Assembly: GCF_903645315.1 (NCBI RefSeq)
Contig: NZ_CAHJXL010000002.1
Span: 124,001 to 188,000 of the forward strand
Length of the DNA stretch: 64,000 nt
Source: Victivallis sp. Marseille-Q1083
Lineage (GTDB): Bacteria; Verrucomicrobiota; Lentisphaeria; Victivallales; Victivallaceae
Direction: 5' to 3'
A program made the position numbers and the translations under genes. Below are positions 1-7,897 of this stretch, in pieces. The notes under the pieces are model-generated. The model ran no database searches. It was not told the origin of the DNA and worked only from the letters and a program-made list of their open reading frames with translations. Position 1 is the stretch's first letter. Each line of letters begins with the position of its first letter.

Positions 1-201
1 CCATTGGAAGACTTCCGTGGCTTGCCAGTTCCAAAATATTGGAAACCGCAGCCATATTATGTGCCTATCGTTGTTCCGCCCAAACCACCGTTATTTATTC
101 GGATATTCGATAGAGTTTTTGTATCATTTTTATACTTATTCCGACGCCAATACTTTATACACAACCTGTTTATTACGGCGAACCAGAAGATACAACAATA
201 A
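1..201 (+). CDS. Hypothetical protein, C-terminal end only (5' end outside window)
   Basis: The frame is open from the first base and ends in TAA at 199-201. The 66 visible residues are rich in Pro, Tyr, Phe and Arg, with a run of prolines and then a hydrophobic/aromatic stretch that could be a weak membrane segment. I recognise no domain. It stops 22 bases before the next ORF on the same strand. In this AT-rich setting it could be the variable end of a toxin-like protein whose neighbour is an immunity protein, but nothing in the residues proves that. It may also be a chance reading frame. Confidence 0.3.
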   Translation, partial: PLEDFRGLPVPKYWKPQPYYVPIVVPPKPPLFIRIFDRVFVSFLYLFRRQYFIHNLFITANQKIQQ

Positions 202-223
202 TGATGTAATATGTGGTGTGACT

Positions 224-715
224 ATGGAAAAATTATTAATTGATTATAGTATTATGTGCGATCTTATGAAAAAAATTTATAAAACATTTGATATTAGTGA
301 TCGTATTAATGACGGATATTATGGAAAGACAGTTAATGAAATTAATGAATTATTATGGGATATTTGTTTATGGGTAAAAATTAATAATGAAGTAGGAATT
401 GCTTTGTACAGTCTTTTAAATTACTTTCGAAAAAAAGCCAATTATAAACGAAAGACTAAATATCATAGAGGACAAAGCCCATCTTTTTTAAGAATGGTCA
501 TTTTTGAGAAAAAATTTTTTAATCATTTTGATATATTTATTCTCGAACTTAATTCAAGTAATAAAGATTTATTTACACATGCAGAATCTCAATTAATCCT
601 TGAAATATTAAATTATTTTAATACAATTTCATTTCTGCATATATATGTAGATGAAACAGAAATAGTTGAAACATTAGAGTTGTGGAGGGAAATTGCTAAT
701 GAAAATAAAATATAG
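224..715 (+). CDS. AT-rich small hypothetical protein; possible immunity protein
   Basis: This encodes a 163-residue protein with no signal peptide, rich in Ile, Asn, Lys and Glu, with predicted helices and an acidic C-terminus. The frame can be read further upstream, but the ATG at 224 is the first start that gives normal protein-like composition and avoids overlap with the frame ending at 201. Base composition is far more AT-rich than the core genes, as is typical of the orphan immunity genes that accumulate near polymorphic toxins. No family is recognised, so the immunity role is inference from size, composition and setting (another RHS region lies at 54.6-59 kb). Confidence 0.5.
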   Translation: MEKLLIDYSIMCDLMKKIYKTFDISDRINDGYYGKTVNEINELLWDICLWVKINNEVGIALYSLLNYFRKKANYKRKTKYHRGQSPSFLRMVIFEKKFFNHFDIFILELNSSNKDLFTHAESQLILEILNYFNTISFLHIYVDETEIVETLELWREIANENKI

Positions 716-818
716 TAAAATTAATTATATAATATTGAAAAAAATAATTGTCTCGATTTAACGCAAGTAAGAGAAAGAAATAATGAACCGTTATTTACCG
801 TTATTACTAGGGATGTAT

Positions 819-1135
819 TTAACGCCGTGAGCAAGTTTTTTCATGAGAAAATCCGCCCAAACTGTAGGATTGGATTTTCCTTAGGTTTGCCGCCTGCCGC
901 AAAAGGTGGTTCGAGTTCCAAGCTCTGGAAACAGAAGATGCCAATGATCTCGAAAATAACGGTGAATCGCTTTGTCTTCGTCTATACCTATTGATTCGCC
1001 GACGATTTCCATGATGATTACTTCCGTATCTGATAATTTCGGATGTGGGCCACGGCTTCTCAAGGTTTTTTCGCTTTTTTTCAGCATGTCGTCTACCAAA
1101 CAGTATACTTCTGTGATATAGTTTTCTGTGAGCAT
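819..1135 (-). pseudogene. IS982-like transposase, N-terminal fragment, frameshifted
   Basis: Reading leftwards from the ATG at 1135, about 75 residues match my recollection of the start of IS982-family transposases: an 'MLTENYITEVYCLVDDMLKK' opening, then 'LSDTEVIIMEIVGESIG', 'YFRDHW' and 'LFPEL'. At about 905-915 the frame is lost, and the next conserved piece ('RQAANLRKIQS') continues in another frame to about 819. The catalytic DDE part is missing. This is therefore an inactivated and truncated remnant. It lies between two AT-rich orphan ORFs and probably disrupted what was once a continuous accessory gene region. Confidence 0.6.
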
Positions 1136-1186
1136 GTTTGGGATTCCTTTTAATTTGTTTGTTGTTATCCAAATTTAAACCCAAAC

Positions 1187-1549
1187 ATGCTTATGCTCAA
1201 TTCTCATTCAAAAAAACTTGCACTCGGCGTTAAATATGTAAGACCTCATGCAGATACAAGAGGATGGCTTCCAAGGATTAAACATAAATTGGGAATTGGT
1301 TCCTTGATGGGAACAGATTATATTAGTGGATGGTACGATGAATTACCATACTTAGATGGTTCATTAACCTGGGAAAGCCCTTGGGTATATCAGTTTGTGG
1401 ATGCTCCGAATGTTGTTTACTCATTAGGCACTTTTGTTCATGTGGTTACTATTTCTGCAGATGGAGCAGTTTCTATTAGCAAGGGAGGGCTTTCTGAATC
1501 CGCTGTTCTTAATGATCCGACGGATTTATTAATTCCCAATAGACCTTGA
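1187..1549 (+). CDS. Hypothetical protein, possibly 5'-truncated
   Basis: This 120-residue frame starts at ATG 1187 (a second ATG is at 1193), about 50 bases from the 5' end of the IS982-like remnant. Its C-terminal two thirds look like a compact beta-rich domain with several Trp, Tyr and Gly residues ('SGWYDELPYLDG', 'WESPWVYQF'). There is no signal peptide and no clear ribosome binding site, so it may be the tail of a longer gene cut by the transposon. I do not recognise the family. It ends 51 bases before the next gene. Confidence 0.4.
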   Translation: MLMLNSHSKKLALGVKYVRPHADTRGWLPRIKHKLGIGSLMGTDYISGWYDELPYLDGSLTWESPWVYQFVDAPNVVYSLGTFVHVVTISADGAVSISKGGLSESAVLNDPTDLLIPNRP

Positions 1550-1600
1550 AGGAATTTTTAGTTTATTTTTTTGTGAAGTATATAAGAGGGTAAAACGATT

Positions 1601-2665
1601 TTGAAAATGATGAAATTTTTTATGTTAGTTGGCTTTTTTGGAATAATGATTAGTGCTGTGCTAGGTGATGGCGTGTTAGTTGAAAATGAATTTCAGGAGA
1701 CTTATCTATCTATAAAGGAGAATCTTGAAATGGTAGATGCGTTTTCCTATAATTCTGTGGATGAATTATGTTTACTTTGGGAGCAGTGGGGAAGCGGTGG
1801 CATTAATGGCATTAATTTAGAATATGGCAATTATCTTTATCATGTTGGAGGAATAGATCGTTGTATTTATTTATTGGGAATGAAAATTCTTTTTCTCAAA
1901 AAGAGTTGTGAAATTGAAAGAAATACAAAATTTAAAATTGATTTTACAATTTATTTAAATGGACCAAAGCCTACAGAGGAACAATTATATAAAATAAAGT
2001 GGAATAATCAGATTTTACCCAAAATGGCTAAAGCCAAATCTGTTTCTGGTTGGGAAATGGCAACGCTGGAAGGAGATAGAGAAAATTGTGAAATTTGGTT
2101 GAAACCATTGGTTTTTTTACTCATGGAAAATGATTATCAATTGAAAGATGGTTTTGATTGGATTGAACAATGGAAAAATCAAGAAAGAATTTTAGATATT
2201 ATAGACTCAAATGCAATAACCGAATTTCAGCATAAATACTTTAATTTGAAGAATCGTTTGAATGCATTAGATCCTTCAGATTCTGGTGTTGCCGCAAGCC
2301 TGAATAGCTTGAACCAAGAGTGGGAAGAATTATTTTCCCAATATCAGGCTTCCCTGAAGACTCCGACCAATAATAAGAGGAGTCGGATTTATCAACTGGG
2401 TATGCGTTTGTTGTTTCTGAAACGGACATTGGTGCTTGCCGGAGATACTGCCGAGGAAATTGCTCGGCTACGTATGATATTGGATATACTGGAACCGACT
2501 AATGAGGCTTGTGAAGAATGGGCAATTCCATTGATTTGTCTTTTAATGGACAATGAGGTACAAATTAATGCTGCAATGCAAGCAATAGGAGGTTGGAAGG
2601 CGGATCATGGTTTACAGGAAGAGGAATCAAGTACAAAATCGGCTGTTTCTGCAGGGAAAGAGTAG
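1601..2665 (+). CDS. Secreted helical protein with internal repeat-like halves
   Basis: This encodes 354 residues with a hydrophobic N-terminal signal peptide (about residues 3-21, likely cut after 'SAVLG'). The GAGGG at 1586-1590 fits a TTG start at 1601 better than the ATGs at 1607/1610. The rest is predominantly helical, rich in Leu, Glu, Trp and Lys. It contains repeated blocks of the type 'L..LN.EWEELF.QYQ..L' followed by 'MRLLFLKRTL' and 'WAIPLICLLMDNE'; a matching block ('MKILFLKKS', 'WLKPLVFLLMEND') occurs earlier in the same protein. The next gene carries the same block architecture, so the two are paralogs. Function unknown; probably periplasmic or surface-located. Confidence 0.65.
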   Translation: MKMMKFFMLVGFFGIMISAVLGDGVLVENEFQETYLSIKENLEMVDAFSYNSVDELCLLWEQWGSGGINGINLEYGNYLYHVGGIDRCIYLLGMKILFLKKSCEIERNTKFKIDFTIYLNGPKPTEEQLYKIKWNNQILPKMAKAKSVSGWEMATLEGDRENCEIWLKPLVFLLMENDYQLKDGFDWIEQWKNQERILDIIDSNAITEFQHKYFNLKNRLNALDPSDSGVAASLNSLNQEWEELFSQYQASLKTPTNNKRSRIYQLGMRLLFLKRTLVLAGDTAEEIARLRMILDILEPTNEACEEWAIPLICLLMDNEVQINAAMQAIGGWKADHGLQEEESSTKSAVSAGKE

Positions 2666-2736
2666 AAAACAGAGTAGTAATTTATTTTTTCAGTTGTCCA
2701 ATAGTGATTCGATTTATTCAAAAATTGAAAGAATGT

Positions 2737-3939
2737 ATGGTTTACTATAAATTTTTTTGCATTTTGTTGTTGTTTGCAGCAGTAACTTCTTGCTGTCTTG
2801 TCGTTGAGGCAGAGGGGGAGTTATCACAGGAGGAGATGATGGCCCTCTTGCAGAAGTTACATGACAGATTGAGTCCTGAGCAGAAAAAAATGCGTGAATA
2901 CCAAAATAATAGATTATGGGCAATAAGTGGAGATTCGTCCGAAGAAATTTCAGGTCAATATTGGTTTCAACGAAAATATTTTGATTTGAAATATGAAATT
3001 GACAAGCTGAATGTTGTATCGGCGCAGGTGGAGCATTTATTCGATTTACAACGGCAAACCTCGATTTTATTTACGGAAGACGCGGTGTTGCGGGCGTTTG
3101 CTGCAAAATTTGGTGCTGAGAAAGCAACCCCTTACCGGATCAGTATCTGGTTGTTTCTTTTGAAGAAAAATGATGAATTGGTGCGGAATTTGGAAATGCG
3201 ACAGCTTGCCAGGCAGGAAGATTTACCGGAATTCACTTCTCTGCAGCACGAAATTGCTGAAGCATTGGAGCAACGCAAAGAGTTGGCGAAAGCTTTGCGG
3301 GAAGCGGTTGGAACGCAGGAAAATGCTGGTAATTATTTGTTGCCGCTATGCAGTCTGATTATGTCGACTCCCGAGCAGCAGACGATGGTATTTGAGGCAT
3401 TGCAGGATCGCTGGTCTGATCGTCCGGTTTCCTTTTCAGAATCGGAAGCAGCGCAGCTTGCCGATTACCGGCAAGCGTTATTGAAATTGAAAGCTGCATT
3501 GGCCGGCTTGGAACCTTCCCCGGAAGCGATTGCGGATTTACTGGTTTTACAGGAGCGTTGGAATGAACTTTTGAAACAGTATGATTCCGTATTGAGCAAA
3601 CCGGAACTGAAGAATTTTACTCGCACTCATAAAATTTGGATGCTGTTGGCCTTTCAGGAAGTGAATAATGATATCTTTCGGACCACCAAAGAAGGTAAGC
3701 GGCCCAGTGTGTTAATTGGCGAACCAATTGATAAATTGCCTCCAGCCAGAAAAAATAGTGTATTATTATTCAGAAAGTTGGAGACGGAAACCCGTAATTT
3801 ATTTTGCGATTTGAATGATGCGGAAGATCATTTGGTGCCGATATTCTGGATTGCAGAAAATGGAACCACGCAAGTAGCTGTAGATTATGTTTTTATTGAT
3901 CGGGCCTTTGAAGAAGAATTGCTTAAAAGCCTTGAATAA
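2737..3939 (+). CDS. Secreted helical protein, paralog of the upstream gene
   Basis: This encodes 400 residues. The start at 2737 is chosen because it directly precedes a signal peptide ('FFCILLLFAAVTSCCLVVEAEG') and has GAAAGAA upstream; the frame extends further 5' but that part is not protein-like. A Cys pair at the signal end could form a lipobox, making a lipoprotein possible. The mature part is highly helical and contains the same repeat as the upstream gene ('LLKLKAALAGLEPS', 'LQERWNELLKQYDSVL', 'HLVPIFWIAENG'). The copies are in tandem with 71 bases between them. No enzyme motif is visible and no known family is recognised. Confidence 0.7.
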   Translation: MVYYKFFCILLLFAAVTSCCLVVEAEGELSQEEMMALLQKLHDRLSPEQKKMREYQNNRLWAISGDSSEEISGQYWFQRKYFDLKYEIDKLNVVSAQVEHLFDLQRQTSILFTEDAVLRAFAAKFGAEKATPYRISIWLFLLKKNDELVRNLEMRQLARQEDLPEFTSLQHEIAEALEQRKELAKALREAVGTQENAGNYLLPLCSLIMSTPEQQTMVFEALQDRWSDRPVSFSESEAAQLADYRQALLKLKAALAGLEPSPEAIADLLVLQERWNELLKQYDSVLSKPELKNFTRTHKIWMLLAFQEVNNDIFRTTKEGKRPSVLIGEPIDKLPPARKNSVLLFRKLETETRNLFCDLNDAEDHLVPIFWIAENGTTQVAVDYVFIDRAFEEELLKSLE

Positions 3940-3976
3940 GCATTGTTCAGCTCCTATGAGTTCTACTGGCGGTCCT

Positions 3977-3994
3977 CTGGCTGCTGGGAGCCAG
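3977..3994. terminator. Hairpin between convergent genes, possible terminator
   Basis: CTGGCT at 3977-3982 pairs perfectly with AGCCAG at 3989-3994 around a 6-base loop. It lies in the 76-base gap between the convergent secreted-protein gene and the efflux operon. There is no T-run on either side, so termination activity is uncertain. Confidence 0.3.
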
Positions 3995-4015
3995 CTGCCT
4001 GTTTGCCGATTGAGC

Positions 4016-5191
4016 TCACAAGGAAACTCTGTTGGCGATAGTACTCAGGGCTGTTGATTGTGCGTTATATCGAACAACTGCCGCTTGTCGCCTTTCGGGA
4101 TGGGAATAGTGGATCGAGCCGTTAGGCGGTCGCCCGTATTCTGTGTTGCGGTATTTGGAAGAAGAAATCGGACAATTGGGCGGTCGCTCTTTCCGAAGTT
4201 CCAGCAAGATGACGATGGCAGCTCCGATCGTGATGGTCAACGTCGATTGGAACAAATAATTGTAGGTGTTGCCGAAATGCGGCGCGCCACCGCTGTTCAA
4301 ATTGATCGCCAACGACAGCATGATCATGAATAACAAATAAAAAAGCACATATTCCCCGGTCCGGTAAAGGCTGTAAAAGGCGGCCCAGCCGATCAGCGGC
4401 GCCAGGTAGCTGAAGTGATAATCCTGATAGGCGAAAACCGACAGAACGATGACCGCGAACCACAGGCCGACCGGCGCCCAGAGATAACGCAGCAGCGCGG
4501 TATGGCGGACTTTGCGGCCGATGTCGCCGTTGAGGTAGGTCAAGCCGACGGTCAACAAAATCCAGAACGATTCATGCCAGCCGGTCACCTGTACCAGGTA
4601 ATAGGCGATGGAGAAAGCCATCGCCCGCCGGAAGGCGCTTTCCCAACTGAGCCGTTCCGGACGGTTGAAACCGATGGTATCACGGTCTTTCAAAATTAGG
4701 AGATCCAGCAGCCAGTAACTCCAACTGGCCAGCACGGCGACCAGGGCCAGTGTCAGAAAGATATCGGCGGTCACCTGGTAAGGCGTATAATTGATGTCCA
4801 GCAAGCCGGCCACCATGATTGCCGAAGCCGACATCGCGCTGCGGTTGAGACGGTGGACGGCCAGGGCGATCAAGAAAATTGCCGGCAGTACCAGGAAGCT
4901 CTGTTGCGACAGATTGGCCCGGATGAATTGAATGACGGCCACCGACAGGATGTTGAGCAAAATGGCATTGCGGCGCAGACGCCTGGTCGGTTCGGTGGTG
5001 GCGCCGCAGGTGGCCAGCGTCGGACCGATCACCGAAATCAGTCCGGCATCCGGCAGGCGGAATACCACCCAGCCGGCCAGCGCCCACAAGGCGCTGTTCA
5101 GCATGCCGAGCGAACGCAGCAGGGCGATGCGGCGGATCAGTTCCGGGGATTCGGCGGCGACTTCCGCCTGGATGATCAGCTTCTTTACCAT
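4016..5191 (-). CDS. FUSC/AaeB-like inner membrane efflux transporter
   Basis: This 391-residue integral membrane protein has about ten hydrophobic segments arranged in two blocks (roughly residues 25-170 and 195-345) separated by a short polar linker, and a basic cytoplasmic tail. The layout resembles the membrane part of the FUSC / aromatic acid exporter family (AaeB, YccS), but it is shorter than full AaeB and lacks its large soluble domain. It is the last gene of a three-gene unit and its start overlaps the HlyD stop by 7 bases. Together with the adaptor and TolC protein it should form a tripartite pump through both membranes. Substrate unknown; aromatic acids are the precedent. Confidence 0.75.
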   Translation of the reverse strand: MVKKLIIQAEVAAESPELIRRIALLRSLGMLNSALWALAGWVVFRLPDAGLISVIGPTLATCGATTEPTRRLRRNAILLNILSVAVIQFIRANLSQQSFLVLPAIFLIALAVHRLNRSAMSASAIMVAGLLDINYTPYQVTADIFLTLALVAVLASWSYWLLDLLILKDRDTIGFNRPERLSWESAFRRAMAFSIAYYLVQVTGWHESFWILLTVGLTYLNGDIGRKVRHTALLRYLWAPVGLWFAVIVLSVFAYQDYHFSYLAPLIGWAAFYSLYRTGEYVLFYLLFMIMLSLAINLNSGGAPHFGNTYNYLFQSTLTITIGAAIVILLELRKERPPNCPISSSKYRNTEYGRPPNGSIHYSHPERRQAAVVRYNAQSTALSTIANRVSL

Positions 5192-6219
5192 TGAAAGATC
5201 CGCCAGAAAATCTGTTTGATCAACTGGGCGTCGGTATCGATTTCAACATAGGCGCTGCCGGCCGGATGCAGTGGGAATTCCGGGTCGGGATCGGTGATGC
5301 GGATCTGGACCGGAAAACGCTGCGGCAGCAGAAACCATTGATTTTCCTTTTCGACGATGGCGACTCCGGTATCGGCGCTCCGGCGCCGTTCGGCCGCCCA
5401 GTTGATATTGTCGACAACGCCGTGGAAGGTTTTGCCCGGATACTGCCACAGCCAGATTTTGGCGGTCTGGCCGGGTTGAATGCGCGACAGATCGGTTTCT
5501 TCGAAATTGGCCTGTACCCACCAGCTTTCGGTGTCGACGAAGGCGCACAGCGGTTCGCCCGGATGAAAATAACCGCCCGGTGTGACGAACATATTGACGA
5601 TATAGCCGTCGGAAAGCGCATAGACGACCGTTTGTTCCAGGTAAATTTGCGCCAGGGCCAGTTCGCTTTGCAGTTGGGAAATTTCCGCTCTGGTCATCTC
5701 GCACTCCTGGGTGGTGACGTCCAGTTGATATTTCTCCGCCGCCAATTCCGCTTCGCTGCCCTGCATCGCCCGGCGGCGTTCCTCCGCGTAGGCTTGCGAA
5801 ATGGCCTCCTGCCGGTACATTTCATCCGCCTTTTCAGAGAGATAACGGTCGTTGGCCAGCGCGGCCTCCCTGGCGACGATGCTGGCGTTGATCACCTTCA
5901 ATTTGGCTTCCAGGCTGGCCAGTTTGGCCTTGGTGGCGTCGATTTTATGCTGGAGAGTTTCGACTTTCAACGCATAAGGCGGTTGAAAGACGGTGAACAG
6001 CGGAGCGCCTTTTTTGACGAACTGGTTGTTGACGACGTGCACTTCAGTGATATAGCCTTCGACCAGGACGGAGACCGGCCAGGTGTTGGCGACGACGAAG
6101 GCATTTTGGGTGAATGGCTGCCAGTGCCGCCACAGATAATAACCGCCGATTGCCAGCATGACGGCGGTAACCGTTAGCAGCAGAACATTTTCCTTAATGA
6201 AATTCCACAGGCGTTTCAT
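5185..6219 (-). CDS. HlyD/AaeA-type membrane fusion protein
   Basis: This encodes 344 residues: one N-terminal membrane helix (about 11-28), a lipoyl-like half-motif (about 50-77, 'VEGYITEVHVVNNQFVKKG'), a long alpha-helical hairpin or coiled coil (about 83-195), the second lipoyl half and a beta-barrel domain (about 195-330). This is the standard periplasmic adaptor layout, closest in style to AaeA/EmrA. It overlaps the TolC gene by 26 bases and the pump gene by 7 bases, so the three are very likely co-translated. The adaptor links the inner-membrane pump to the outer-membrane channel. Confidence 0.88.
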   Translation of the reverse strand: MKRLWNFIKENVLLLTVTAVMLAIGGYYLWRHWQPFTQNAFVVANTWPVSVLVEGYITEVHVVNNQFVKKGAPLFTVFQPPYALKVETLQHKIDATKAKLASLEAKLKVINASIVAREAALANDRYLSEKADEMYRQEAISQAYAEERRRAMQGSEAELAAEKYQLDVTTQECEMTRAEISQLQSELALAQIYLEQTVVYALSDGYIVNMFVTPGGYFHPGEPLCAFVDTESWWVQANFEETDLSRIQPGQTAKIWLWQYPGKTFHGVVDNINWAAERRRSADTGVAIVEKENQWFLLPQRFPVQIRITDPDPEFPLHPAGSAYVEIDTDAQLIKQIFWRIFQW

Positions 6220-7729
6220 CGTTGATTTTCTCCCGGTATTGAAATTGCTCCTCCAATTTGTCCAGAACCTCGTCCAGCGGCAAGCCGGTGTTCAAGCGGC
6301 GGTCCACCGGTTCGAAACCCTCCAGTCGGCCATTGACGGCGGCGGTCAACTGGGCCGCCGCTTTCTTCAGCTCCACCTGCACGATGGCCAGGTCGCTTTC
6401 GGCGCTGATCAATTCGTATTGCGCTTCGTTCAACCGGGTGATGGTGACGTTGCCGGCCCAGTATTCGACGTTGATCAACTGCCGCTGTTCGAAAACCCAG
6501 TTCAGCGTTTCCCGGTAATATTCGGCCAGCTCCGCCTGGGTTTGCAGATTCTCGTGGGCCGCCCGCACTTCGTTGATCGCCAGCAGTGTGGCGTTGTCCA
6601 ATTGGAAACCGGCCTCGGCGGCCAGGTATTCATACTGCCGGAGTGCGTTGTAGCGGGCGAAACCGGTGAACAGTTGCCAGTCGGCATTGACGCCGTAATC
6701 GACCGACGGCGTATTCCAGGCGCGGTGCTCGACGACGTAGCCGCCGTAATTGTGGGCGGTGGTGCCGTAACCGGCTTCGCCGTATAAAGTGATCACTGGA
6801 AAGAAAGCGCTGACTTTGCCGGAGCGCCGGTAATCGGCGATCTGCCGTGCTTCCCGCAGCGCTTCCAGATCGGGCCGGGCGTTCAACGCCTGTTCCAGAT
6901 AGAGGTCGATGCCCAATACCAGCTTGTCCACCTGGTCGTCGATCGGCGGAAACTGAAGCGTGTTCGGCAGGGTTCCCTGCGGATATCCCATCAAGGCCGC
7001 CAGCGCGTAAACGGCCAGTTGATAGTGATTGCGGGCGATGACCAGTGAACATTGCGCCCGGTTCAGCAGGATTTTGAAATTGAGCAAATCGCTTTTGGAA
7101 ATGTGGCCGGACTGATAGCGGGATTGCGCCTGTTTGAGATTGGATTGCTGAAACTCGATATCCGACCGGGCGATGCGTTCCTCTTCGATGGCCAGCAGCA
7201 CGTCGTAAAAGGCGTAAGCCGTCGCCCGCATCAGCAGCCGGTAAACGTTGTCCCGCAATGCGGCGGTACGCCGATAGTCGCTGCGGGCGGCCAGCGCATT
7301 CAATTCCCGGGCCAGCCCGTCGAACAACAGCCAACTGCCGCGCAACGTGGTCTGCGTCGTGAAACGGTTGTCGCGCGGAGCGATCAATTCCGGCGGATTG
7401 CGGCGCTGGACATTTTCCGCCAGACCGTCGTTAAGGTTGAAATTGAGGCCGATTTCCGGACTGTAGGCCGCCAGCGATTGATAATAAGCCATGCGGGCGG
7501 CGTTGACCGCCTGGAACGCCGCCAGATAATCCGGGTTGTTGTTGGCGGCGATCCGCTGGGCATCCTGCAGCGTCAGCAGTTTTAAATCTTTCAACTGGGA
7601 AAAATCGCGATCGCGGCAGGCGGCCTGCCAGACCTCGGCCGGCGTCGCGGGCGGCGGCGGGGTTTGACAGCCGGTAAACAGCAGAAGCAGACCGAGTGCC
7701 GGTAAACAATATGAAACCCTGTTCTTCAT
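6194..7729 (-). CDS. TolC-family outer membrane efflux lipoprotein
   Basis: This encodes 511 residues from the ATG at 7729. I prefer it to the upstream start at 7774 because it places a lipoprotein signal ('LLLLFTGC') at the N-terminus, with the lipidated Cys about 20 residues in. The body contains two long helical repeats typical of the OEP domain ('LTLQDAQRIAANNNPDYLAA', 'LEQALNARPDLEALREARQI', 'GEAGYG', 'WQLFTGF'). It is first in the efflux operon and should act as the outer-membrane duct for the HlyD and FUSC proteins that follow. OprM/NodT-type lipoproteins are the closest functional class. Confidence 0.88.
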   Translation of the reverse strand: MKNRVSYCLPALGLLLLFTGCQTPPPPATPAEVWQAACRDRDFSQLKDLKLLTLQDAQRIAANNNPDYLAAFQAVNAARMAYYQSLAAYSPEIGLNFNLNDGLAENVQRRNPPELIAPRDNRFTTQTTLRGSWLLFDGLARELNALAARSDYRRTAALRDNVYRLLMRATAYAFYDVLLAIEEERIARSDIEFQQSNLKQAQSRYQSGHISKSDLLNFKILLNRAQCSLVIARNHYQLAVYALAALMGYPQGTLPNTLQFPPIDDQVDKLVLGIDLYLEQALNARPDLEALREARQIADYRRSGKVSAFFPVITLYGEAGYGTTAHNYGGYVVEHRAWNTPSVDYGVNADWQLFTGFARYNALRQYEYLAAEAGFQLDNATLLAINEVRAAHENLQTQAELAEYYRETLNWVFEQRQLINVEYWAGNVTITRLNEAQYELISAESDLAIVQVELKKAAAQLTAAVNGRLEGFEPVDRRLNTGLPLDEVLDKLEEQFQYREKINDETPVEFH

Positions 7730-7816
7730 AAATTCAGGTATGTCGTTGAGCCGGCCGGCAACCGCAAAATACAATCGGGCGCCGGCGGTGATTCATCACA
7801 ATTTTCTCCATACCTT

Positions 7817-7845
7817 AACCTAGCACTGGAAAAAGGGGTGTGCAA
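7817..7845 (-). promoter_or_regulatory. Candidate sigma-70-type promoter of the efflux operon
   Basis: On the minus strand TTGCAC (7840-7845) is followed after 17 bases by TAGGTT (7817-7822), about 90 bases upstream of the TolC gene start. Spacing is ideal; the -10 is only a moderate match. Confidence 0.35.
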
Positions 7846-7868
7846 GCACTTTCCGGAGAAATGAGCGG

Positions 7869-7892
7869 AAAAAACGCCGTTCCGGCCCGGCG
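7869..7892 (-). terminator. Rho-independent terminator after murE
   Basis: On the minus strand, CGCCG (7888-7892) and CGGCG (7875-7879) form a GC-only stem around an 8-base loop, followed immediately by six T (7869-7874). It lies 6 bases after the murE stop codon and closes the lipoprotein-UXS-murF-murE operon. Confidence 0.85.
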
Positions 7893-7897
7893 CTGCT

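Noticed and set aside
5191-6177. Long plus-strand ORF (328 residues) opposite the HlyD gene
   Set aside because: Shadow of the GC-rich minus-strand gene: no ribosome site, composition rich in Gly/Gln/Asp/Arg typical of antisense frames, no recognisable domain.
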